A DNA stretch of 64,000 nucleotides from Zoroaster sp. YZ-2022 (lineage: Eukaryota; Echinodermata; Asteroidea; Forcipulatida; Zoroasteridae). Shown piece by piece: positions 34,501 through 46,500 of the stretch. Under the pieces are notes generated by a model. It worked only from the letters and a program-made list of their open reading frames with translations, ran no database searches and had not been told where the DNA came from. The translations under genes and the position numbers were made by a program. Positions within the stretch are counted from its first letter, which is position 1. Every line of letters starts with the position of its first letter. The DNA is taken from assembly GCA_029582265.1 (NCBI GenBank), contig CM055837.1, positions 8,879,926 through 8,943,925 of the forward strand, in the 5' to 3' direction.

Positions 34501-37500
34501 AAGACCAGTCTCGGTCTTATCTTAAGCAACTTTTTGTAGGTCTGATCATCGGTCATGGTCTGGACTGCCGACTCCCTATGGTCTTGGTCATGGTCTCTGT
34601 CTTGGGCCTCCAAGTCTCACTCTCAGACGTGGTAGTCTCTACCCGAATACACTGATGAAAATGTGCACATTCACTCCGAATGACCTGCACAGTTTCAACA
34701 CTGAACTTGCTTGTAGAAATGATTGAGATCAAAGAACATGCGCCCTCAATTACTCTTACAGACAGCATGACACTGACGAGATCTACTCTCACCAGTTTTT
34801 CTCAGAACCACAAGACCTTCCAAACGGCTTTCCCCTAAGTCTGAAATCTTTTATGAGATTGTTTTGCGAGATCTCACCTTAATCTTAGTGACGAGATCAG
34901 TCAGACCCCGTGCGACCTCATCGGCTTGCTTCTTGGAGTTCACATCCTCGACACCCTTAGCTGAAATAAGAGAGATTCAGAAGATTTGCCTTGCGTCTTT
35001 ATATCATGTCTAGGAAAATAACTTCACCATGAATAAAACCTTAAAGGAAAGGTACAATATTGGAATTTGGAAACATACGTTCATTTCAACACTCCAAGTT
35101 TCAAAAAAATATTTCATGAAACTAACCCGTCACATTTTCATCACAAAAGATGCTCAAGTTTTTGTTTTTTTTTAGAAAAAAAAACAAAAAACTGTTGCAT
35201 GTTTTTGTGATGTTTATGTTTTAATAATATTTCATTCTTATATAGCGCATTAATGTCCCAATTAGCTTAAAGGGACAATGTCATCATGATCAACAGGGCA
35301 TGGAATCAGAGTGCTAGATTCAGATTAATTCAGTGACTGAAAATAATATCCTGGGTGATAAGGTCATAATTACTGTTTCTGCTGCATAAATGAGCCAGTA
35401 ATCTTCAGTCACTTCTTAAACTAGGACACCAATTCCATGCCCTGTTAAAAGTCTGCTCTGAACGTGACGATATTGTCCCTTTAAGAAAAAGTTACCCTTA
35501 TTTCTGAGCACTTAAAATTGTTAAACATGTATTGCCCAAGTTTAACCGACAATTTTTTGGAAATGTTTGTTTTCATTTGAACATTAATAATTTCCTTTTG
35601 AAAGAAAAACAAATACTTTGAAATCAGATATTTAAAAAAAAAAAAAAAGTTGTCAGAAGAAACACTAGCACTTACCAATCTCCAACATCTGCTTGAGTTC
35701 CTTCTGCAGCATTCGGACTCGTGCGAGGCCCCTGTATCTCGGTCGGTGTTTCCTGATGGCCAGGAACATGCGCACGGTACTCTGCATCTTAATCAAGGCA
35801 TGACGCCTGTACAGAATCTTGTTCTTCACTGGTAACAAAAAAGGGACAGTAACATCAGTAATGGCCGGTAAAGACCGGCTACCTATGAATTATCGCCAGC
35901 AAGCACGCTGGTCGACCGCAAGCAATTATAAGGTGTGCCACACGGGAATGAACCCATCAGTGGGTAGTTTATATTCACGACATGCAGTCCAAGGTGCAAT
36001 ATCATCAAATGTTGGACTTGTCAGTTTCTTTTCTTTGTCTCTTTTTCAATACAAAATAAGATGGGCATTTATGAATGGGAATAAAATGTTGACGCTTAGT
36101 CCAGGGGTGTGATTTTACACAAGTAAACAATCCTGAAAAATGGGTAGCAGGCCTAGGTCTCCCTTTGGTCTAGAGGACAAAGCCCCCTGAACCTCCTGTG
36201 GGTAGCGGGCCTGGGTCTCCCTTTGGTCTAGAGGACAAAGCCCCCTGAACCTCCTGTGGGTAGCAGGCCTAGGTCTCCCTTTGGTCTAGAGGACAAAGCC
36301 CCCTGAACCTCCTGTGGGTAGCGGGCCTGGGTCTCCCTTTGGTCTAGAGGACAAAGCCCCCTGAACCTCCTGTGGGTAGCAGGCCTAGGTCTCTCTTTGG
36401 TCTAGAGGACAAAACCCCCTGAACCTCCTGTGGGTAGCAGGCCTGGGTCTCCCTTTGGTCTAGAGGACAAAGCCCCACCTGAACCTCCTGGATGTTTAAT
36501 TTTGGAGGATTTACAGACTCTCCACATCCCCACAAACAAGAAACGAGACATTTCTTTCCTTAGTGGCTACTTCTCTTCTTTCAAGAATATTTTGAGGCAC
36601 AGTAAAAACTCACGAAATCAGGGAAAAATCCTGAGAAATCACAGACCTGTTGGTCTTTTCCGCAGAATAAAGACCACGACCCTCAGTCTCTGACCATGCG
36701 ACAAACTTTGATTCCCTTATTAATATTACTATCTTACGTTTAATGACCATGAGCGTTCCCCACTGGGCCCTCTTCCAGCGAGTGCGGATCAGCCAGCATC
36801 GCACCTTCTTGATGAGCTCACGTAGGGTCTCCGGATCGCCCTTCATCATCTTGTCAAATTCGGCAAACTTGCCCGGCCGGAAGAACACCTTGGTGATGCC
36901 GAACTTGTAGTCCTGGTCGTTCAGGCCCAGGGCGTGGAAGAGAGCCTGTTACGGTGGTCAAGAGACAATTAAGCAATGGTCAGTGGTCAACAGTCATTCA
37001 TTACATTGAGACTATTCAGGCCGAATTCAATGCTTCCTGGGTCAGTCATAAATTTGATCAGTGGTAAGGTTTACAACTTGATTACAATCGGTGACTAACT
37101 TAACAGGAAGGTAAAGCATTATGTTGGCAAAACTGCTTTTACTGGTATGCTTTATGCTTATTCTCTTTGAATCAAAATATACATTTAAACAACTATCCTG
37201 TGAAACAAATTTTATTGTTGTCCTTACGCCGACATATTTGTGACCCGCTTCATCGAAATGAGGAATGTCCCCCAAATTTCAGATTTTGAGATATGGAACT
37301 TGAAGAGAATTTAATGGGCTTTCTGATGATGCCAAACATTAATTTTTGGTTCATTTCATTCCTGTGTTAGGATGTGATAAATTGATAATGTAATAATGCA
37401 GTCATGCATGTTTTGTGAACTTTGTAAGTCCATTACAAGGAAACATGTGTTGGGGGACATTCCTCATTTCGATGGAGAGGGTCACATTTATGAAGCACTG

Positions 37501-40500
37501 TATACTCGGCGCATTCCAAGTGTCTGCTGAACAAAATCAACAGGCGACTCGGGCGCGATTCGAACCCACGACTTTCTGCTTACTAGTGCAGACGTCTTAA
37601 CCTGTCAACCACCGAGCTTGCCCGATAACGATTGGCTGGCTAGAATCCTATATAGCAGCGGGTACCACGATATGTACAGATTGATGAAATTCTTGCATCA
37701 GGTTGTCCAATAGATTTGTAGGAAAAAGTAATCTTTCCTAAATTTGAACTGGAAACTATTTCGCTTTTCTTGAAAGTGACAGAACCCTCAGACAAAATTA
37801 TTTCAAGGGAGGATTGATACCATTATCAGCCTGACACGTTTCACAAACTACGCTGTGATTGTCACTGCTTAATATACGAGTTGCTAGTAGAACTACACAT
37901 ATTACCCATTACTAATGTTTTAACTATAATCCACTGCCTCCAAGGAGGATGGAGTAAATCCTCTTCAGAGCATACATTACCTTGCAGAAGAGTCTGGGAT
38001 CCAGACGCACCAGCTCAGCCGGCATGTACTTCTTGTACATATCATAGAGGTCTGCAAACTGCGTACGGGACGGGAAGCCGCCTTGCATCAGGTCTAAGAC
38101 AGTCACCATACCTGCACCAAAAGAAATGCCACCAATCAAAAACAAAGGTTCGAACTCGGAACTCTGCCGCTCTGAATACACCCGTCCAGATTCAGGCAGT
38201 TCGAAAACCGTGCACGAGCTGCTGTTGTTAGATCACTGACGATCGACAGTGCAGCGATAGTGTGTTGCGTTGCGTGTATTTGGTAGTTGGATGTGCATTT
38301 TGCTGATCAATCATTCTCTGCATAGCAGCTCTATAAAATTGGCTTTCACTGGCAAAAGTATTACTCTTTTTTTTCATCCCGAAAGTGGAAACTATAAGAC
38401 TACATAACCCTGGAAAGCTTGACCGGCAATATGGTGGATAACAACAGTTGTCAGGTATAGTGCAACCTGATTGGTCAATAAGGTTGATTGACAGGCAGGA
38501 CAGGTGCTTTTAAATACATTGGTAATATTGGGGCGAGCCCCCTTTTGAGAATGTGTTCTCCACACACTATTTATAGTGAATTTTTCGAGGCATGTTGTCT
38601 TTCTGACGAGCGTCTCGGGTATCTTGTATATTAGGCTTTCAGGTGCATGTACAACAATATGAAAATCATGCTCCAAATACGCATGCACGTAGCATACACA
38701 TTGCACCAAATGCGTGATTGAAGCTCATAAAAATGAAACATTTTCAATATAATCCGTTTTCATGAAATTTGGAAATTGATTCTGATTTTGAATCCTGTTA
38801 TTTGTGAAATTACCCAGACCTATATTTGTACATGTCTTACCTGAGCATTGGAGTTGACTAAGGATCTGTCCGCCTTCAAAGAGATCCTCCACCATCTTAC
38901 CATTAGGTTTGATGCAACGGATGAAGGAGGAACCGGTACTATTCAGCTTATCCATCAGCTGATTCAGTTGTGTCTAATAGATAGAAAAACAAGAATATAT
39001 AAAACAAGAAGTAACAAAATATCACTTAGGGATGAGTGCCAAAGACATGGTACAGCCAAGCCTTTGAGAAGCCCGGCTAGGCCCAGGCTACCTGGCAGCC
39101 TAGCGCAGCCAAGTAGAGCTCATTATAATCGCCGCAGTAGACATTAGACATCTATTCATTAGTAAAGGGTCTTTTGTGCTCAGCTAGAGGATTATATAGT
39201 CCTCTGGGCCTGGGCAAAGCCTGGGGCCTGGCTGGGCTTTTCAAAGGCTTGGCCTATGGGCCTATATAATCCCCTAGCTGAGCACAAAAGACCCCTTACT
39301 AATGCAAAGATCTCAAATAGCTCTTATTGTTAACACAGACTTGACCGACACCTCAGCTGTCTTTTGTTCACAACTGCAGCCATTATAATGAGCTCGACTT
39401 GGCTGGGCTAGGCCTTCCAGAAGCCCAGGTTATGTTGATTGGCAGGTACTGTATTGTTACAGGATTAGGACTCGTTGAAGACAGATAAGGAGGCCAGGTA
39501 GCCCAGACCTGGCCGGGCTTCTCAAAGGCTTGGCTGTACCATGACTTTGGCCCTCCTCCCTTAACCTCACACATATTTGTGAACTAGCACTGTTCTCTAA
39601 TTAGCGCACAGGACAAACGCGCACAGGACAAACACTGGTCAAATGTGAACAACGGTTAAAATGTTCAAGGCGGTGTACACTTTTATGACGCATTGTGTCC
39701 TTGCGTTTGTCGCTGCGGAGAGTCCACTGTTGACGCGCTGCCTTGAGTGCCATGGTCGAGCGGTTTAGTGCATCGGATTTGTGTTCTGGTGGCTGAGTCG
39801 TCAGAATGTGGGTTCGAATCCTGTCCGTGACCGTGGTACTTGTGTCCTTGAGCAAGACACTTTACCATAATTGCTTCTCTCCACCCAGGAGTAAATGGGT
39901 ACCTGTGAGGGCAGAGTTGGTTGTTGTGTTTGATTAGCCCCATATGCGCCGCAATGGCAGCAATTGAGCTGTATACTCCCCAGGGAGCTGAGATGGTTTC
40001 TGGAATGATTTACGCACCTGATGAGCAGTGGTAATAATGTACAGCGCTCTGATACCTTGTTTAAGAGCGCTTTAAAATGCCCGACATTATTATTGAAAAC
40101 AATGGACATATATAATCATACACGATACGCAGTCAGGGTTCATCTTTGCATAGCCAGCCCACACAAAGATTTGCTTATCCAAATTCAAGATTTGATAATT
40201 TAAAATTAATATTACATACAAACACAAATATTTCTTTTCAAAAATTGTTCATGAAATAGTTCCCTGTGAATTTGTGAAGTCACAATTTGGTTCACATTCA
40301 CGTCTGGGTGACGGGTTAACCGGCCTTCAGTGTCATTGGTCTTTAGATTACTAACGTACCCTGAATTTGGAGCCGACGCTCTCGAAGGCCAGCTTGGAGA
40401 TGAAGGGCAGTGCAGGAGGGCCAGGGAAGAGGCTTCTGACGTACTCGTCCTTGCCTTCCTGGATGAGATGCTCCAAGGATGAATGTAAGGCATCGTTGTT

Positions 40501-43500
40501 CTTCTCAATAAACTCACTCTGAAGAAGACAAAAAATGTTAAAGCAAACCTTACTTAGGTTTTAAAAGGGAAGGTACTGCATTTGTAATGTGGGCAAAACT
40601 GCTTCTATGAGTATGCTTTACTCTCTTTGAATCAAGATATACATTGAAGGGAAGGTACAACAAATGTTGGCAAAACTGTTTCTACGAGTATGCTTACTCT
40701 CTTTGAATCAAGATATACAGTACATTGAAGGGAAGGTACAACATTGGTAATGTTGGCAAAACTGCTTCTATGAGTATGCTTTACTCTCTTTGAATCAAGA
40801 TATACATTGAAGGGAAGGTACAACATTGGTAATGTTGGCAAAACTGCTTCTACGAGTATGCTTACTCTCTTTGAATCAAGATATACATTGAAGGGAAGGT
40901 ACAACATTGGTAATGTTGGCAAAACTGCTTCTACGAGTATGCTTTACTCTCTTTGAATCAAGATATACATTGAAGGGAAGGTACAACATTGGTAATGTTG
41001 GCAAAACTGTTTCTACGAGTATGCTTACTCTCTTTGAATCAAGATATACATTGAAGGGAAGGTACAACATTGGTAATGTTGGCAAAACTGCTTCTATGAG
41101 TATGCTTTACTCTCTTTGAATCAAGATATACATTGAAGGGAAAGTACAACATTGGTAATGTTGGCAAAACTGCTTCTACGAGTATGCTTACTCTCTTTGA
41201 ATCAAGATATACATTGAAGGGAAGGTACAACATTGGTAATGTTGGCAAAACTGCTTCTACGAGTATGCTTACTCTATTTGAATCAAGATATACATTGAAG
41301 GGAAGGTACAACATTGGTAATGTTGGCAAAACTGCTTCTACGAGTATGCTTACTCTCTTTGAATCAAGATATACATTGAAGGGAAGGTACAACATTGGTA
41401 ATGTTGGCAAAACTGCTTCTACGAGTATGCTTACTCTCTTTGAATCAAGATATACATTGAAGGGAAGGTACAACATTGGTAATGTTGGCAAAACTGCTTC
41501 TACGAGTATGCTTACTCTATTTGAATCAAGATATACATTGAAGGGAAGGTACAACATTGGTAATGTTGGCAAAACTGCTTCTACGAGTATGCTTACTCTC
41601 TTTGAATCAAGATATACATTGAAGGGAAGGTACAACATTGGTAATGTTGGCAAAACTGCTTCTACGAGTATGCTTACTCTCTTTGAATCCAGATATACAT
41701 TGAAGGGAAGGAACAACATTGGTAATGTTGGCAAAACTGCTTCTACGAGTATGCTTACTCTCTTTGAATCAAGATATGCATTGAAGGGAAGGTACAACAT
41801 TGGTAATGTTGGCAAAACTGCTTCTATGAGTATGCTTACTCTCTTTGAATCAAGATATACATTGAAGGGAAAGTACAACATTGGTAATGTTGGCAAAACT
41901 GCTTCTATGAGTATGCTTACTCTCTTTGAATCAAGATACATTGAAGGGAAGGTACAACATTGATGATAATGGCAAAACTGCTTACTCTCTTTGAATCAAG
42001 ATATACATTAACCAACAACCAACCTAAGGTTCAACGCAGTAGAGTGTAAGCTATGAGAAAAGTGTGAACAAGTATTTACAATAATTTTGTTAAAACACTT
42101 TCACAGCAGACAACTGTTGGAGGCTCAGGCATACAGATCCAACTATCGACTCTTTACGACTGCGTCAGCGACAAGAAACGCACAACTGAATGACAGTAAC
42201 CTCCCTCAAGTGCAAAAACATGCATGCGTTTGTCATTTTTAAGTCAAAGAGCGTACTTTTGCAGAAGTAGAGTGTGCAAGAGCACTAAGTTCAGATTACG
42301 ATTCAACTGCGTTTCAAGTCGTGGTCAAATCAAAGTCGGATCACAAGGTGTGTGGGGAGCCGCTAGTCAACAGAACTTCATGCTTTGTTGCAAACAAAAT
42401 GAAAACAAATTTTCTAAAAGATACTAACTGTTTGGTAGCACACGGCGCCAGCAAAATGCCGGATCAGGAAGCCTTCATCGTCACGGAGATTACGATGACT
42501 GGTCAGTTTGGACTTCCGTGGAATCTGAGGAGAAATTGTTAGAATCATTTTAATAATTTGTGGAATGCTATAAGCTTCAGCTCATTTCCTTGTGTCATTA
42601 ACCCTCCTACTATAGCTACACTATAGTGGCAAGAAGCTATAGTGGTCAAAACCAGTCAAACGACTGTTTGGACCGTTGACCCAAACGTGCACACAGGAGT
42701 ATTTTTGACTGGATTTTACCTGTCAATTTTGATCACCCTCAACAATACCAGACAATGCTTTTTACCAGTCAAAAACAGTCAACTCATTTTGACCTGTAAA
42801 TGTACTTACTAAACTTAAGGTTTGACAGTGTTCGACTTTTAAGTGAAATAGATATACCTTGGCAAGTGTATCAACACTTTGACAGATTTTGACCCTTGCA
42901 GTCATAGAAGGTGCTTATAGAAAATAGTGAAAAATGCATTCAGATTGTAGGTATTTATTCCAACACGGAATTTCTGTCTTCGGATGGCAGAAATTCATTT
43001 TGGAAATTATTTCATTCATTTTCCTACAAGGATAACCCCCAAGGCAGAAATATATCAAGGGATGTTTGTTGCCATCATCAACTGTAATCACTGATTTTAT
43101 AGTGCCTTCAAAAAAAAACCAGAAACCATTAATTCAGGAAACAGTTATAATATAATCTTTGGTTTCTTTTGTGACAAGATCAATTTTAAGTAAGACTAAT
43201 TGCGGTGACACCATGTGAAATTCACAATTGAGTAGCAATCAGAGCACACTGATCGAAACGTCGAGTTGTACCTCCAGTTCTTTTCAGAACTAATTACTGC
43301 TCAATTGAGAATTTCACATGGTGTCACCGCAATTAGTCTTACATGTACTTATCCTCCTCACCATGCAAAGCTACAAGTTTTACCTAAGATCAATTTTATT
43401 CAAGATTACCAACAGAGTCTAGTGGGTTTAACTGTTATCCTGCGTGGAGCCACGGTCGTGGCTGCGGTGTCCCGTGCGGAAAGCCACAATCGTGGCTTTC

Positions 43501-46500
43501 AACAACACTGTGAAAATGATGTTACGTGGCTTGTGATTGGTTAACGCTACCTACCAAGGTTTACATTAGCCAATAGCACACACTTTTAGGAAGCCAATGG
43601 AAAGCCGATGTCATGAAGTGAGCGTTCTAAAATCAGCTATTTGTAGGCCAAATGATGTAATTCATGAAAAAACAACAACGCTCGTTTCATTACAAGCATG
43701 ACAGAGTCGCGGTATACTATATACTACTAGTACTAGTACTACCAAACACTGTGAATAGTCTGGTGACAGTAACTTTTCGTGAATTTTATATCGGAATATA
43801 TGAAAACTCCGCACGCTGTATTGATTTTGTGTACTGAACTCCGCAGGATAACAGTTAAGATGTATTTTCGTCAGGCCCAGGTCTTGTTCAACGCTTAGAA
43901 AGGTTTGTGATCATGTTTTCTTCTTTACAATACCTCAAGTCTAAAGTGTTGTTTGTGTTTCTGATGCACCGTGTGAGTGAAGTTGTTGGGACTAGCCCTC
44001 GGTAGTTTACTCTCTTCGTCAAGGAGTTCCAGGATACCAGATGGTCTCCCCTCAATCAGATCTACATAATCGGATCAACGATAATGCTTGATTAGGGTAC
44101 CAAGGAACTACATTAAAACATATAGCTGTCAGACTTCCACACCTTAGGGAATTGGGCCAAAGTCATGGTACAGCCAAGCCTTTGAGAAGCCTGGCCTGGC
44201 CAGGCCTGGGCTACCCGGCCTCCTAATCTGTCTTTTGTGAGTCCTAATCCTGTAACAATACAGTACCTGCCAATCAACATAACCTGGGCTTCTGGAAGGC
44301 CTAACCCAGCCAAGTAGAGCTCATTATAATGGCTGCAGTTGTGAACAAAAGACAGCTGAGGTGTCAGTCGAGTCTGTGTTAACAATAAGAGCTATTTGAG
44401 GTCCATTCATTAGGGTATTTTGTGCTCAGCTAGGGGATTATATAGGCCCATAGGCCTGGGCAAAGCCAAGGCCTGGCCGGGCTTCTCAAAGGTTTGGCTG
44501 TACCATGACTTTGGCCCTCCTCCCTGGGAACCTGTCTAGTTTCTACAATAGTGCGCACAACTGTTGCTACACCTTGACACAAGCACGGTTAAGCCTACAA
44601 GAAACCCCCCCTCTACTGTTGACAGCTTTGAATTTGGCTAGGATGTCGCTCTGCCAAATGTTTCCAAGGAAAATATGGAATGAAGGGTGTGGGGTTTTGT
44701 CAACAGGTTTGGCACACCATGGTAGCTCACACTAGCATATTTGTTGTCAAAAAGTTGTCAACACCTAAAATTTGGAGCAATGATTTGAACACATAAAAAA
44801 TTTAAGACGTAAAAAATCACTTCGCAATTGTGATCGCATGGAGTATGAAACAGTGCCACGTTAAATTTGTCCAGCATAAAATTGGGCCGCCCTTGCAGTA
44901 ATCAGAAATACCAGAGAAACCCCAAATGCTTAAGTTCAAATCATTTCAAATTATGATGTCAACATTCTCAGCACATTCCCATTTGCATGAAGTATGAACA
45001 GGGCTTCGCTTTACGAGTGCCGAGCATAAAGGGATGTCATAAAAGTAGTGAACTTACCAATTGCATCTTGGTTGTCTACATACTGCACTGTGTTAACTCC
45101 AAGACCTTCCTTCTGATATAACTCTTGCTCCTATGCAATAATAATAATAAATAATAATAATAATTAATAATAATAAGCAACTATTGCACAGGCCTCGCTG
45201 CTCTGCATATATCTGTCCACATTTCGGAACCGACTTTTGCGATATTGAAATCCTTCTGGATTATTTAAATCACAGGGTTTATTTCCTTGTGTGCTCGGAA
45301 GAAGGACGTAACGAAAGTGTGACCGGCAAAAGGTCGTAAGCAATTAATGTGCAAAATTGTGTTTCAAGAAAACTGAGCGTGAAAGTTTGGTCGTTTTTCT
45401 GCCATTTATAAAGTCATTGTAAGAAAGTGAAATTCTGCATGGGAATGGAAAAACATGTCTTGGGAGTAATTCTAGCAACAAATGTATAACAGTTATGCCC
45501 TTCTTCTTTTCAAAGGAGCCATTTTATTGCTTACGACCTTCTGCTGGGACAAAAAGTTGTACTTAGAAGGTAGAAGAGCCTTACAACCTTCTTCCGGGCA
45601 CACAACAATTTAATACATGATGCAAAACATGTGGAGTGTCGTGGCCGAGCGGTCTAGCTTTCCGGACTCAAGTTCTGGTGTTAGCATCAGAATGTGGGTT
45701 CGAATCCCGGCCGTGACACTTGTGTCCTTGAGCAAGACACTTAACCATAATTGCTTCTCTCCACCCAGGGGTTAAATGGGTACCTGTGAGGGCAGAGTTG
45801 GTTGATTAGCCCTATATGCGCTGTAATGGCAGCAATTGAGCTGTATACTCCCCAGGGAGCTGAGATGGTTTCAGGAATGATTTATGAGCCTTATGAGCCT
45901 TATGAGCAGGGGTAATAATATGCGCCTTAAGCACCACTCAGTTGGTGGATACGTGCGCTATATAAGTCCACACATTATTATTATTATTAACAAGTGTTGA
46001 GTTGATCCACTCCCGAGTTGTCTAGCCTAATAAGCTAAATAAAACACAAGAACCATCTCACAGGTACCCATTTATACTCCTGTATGGGTGAAGAGAAGCA
46101 ATTATAGGTACATGTAAGGGAGAAGGGCCAAAGTCGTGGTACAGCCAAACAATGAGAAGCCCGGCCAGACCCAGGCTTTGCCCAGGCCTATGGGCCTATA
46201 TAATCCCCTAGCTGAGCACAAAAGACCCTTTACTAATGAATAGATCTCAAATAGCTCTTATTGTTAACACAGACTTGACTGCCACCTCAGCTATCTTTTG
46301 TTCACAACTGCAGCCATTACAAGGAGCTCGACTTGGCTGGGCTAGGCCTTCCAGAAACCCAGGTTATGTTGATTGGCAGGTACTTTATTGTTACAGGATT
46401 AGGACTCACAAAAGACAGATTGAGAGGCCAGGTAGCCTGGACGGGGCCAGGCTTCTCAAGGGCTTGGCTGTACCATGACTTTGGCCCTCCTCCCTAAGTG

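Noticed and set aside
36142..36490. CRISPR-like array of 58-bp repeats
   Set aside because: Units are directly adjacent with no unique spacers, inside a TIR element in animal DNA.
41039..41963. Long frames of 276 and 300 codons on both strands with 27-residue repeats
   Set aside because: They arise because the 81-bp satellite unit is a multiple of three and lacks stops in these frames. Being open on both strands at once and lying in a MYO6 intron points to a repeat artefact.
45634..45725. tRNA-Leu gene
   Set aside because: Good A and B boxes and anticodon arm, but the acceptor stem does not pair properly and the sequence runs straight into the SINE body found at many other sites.
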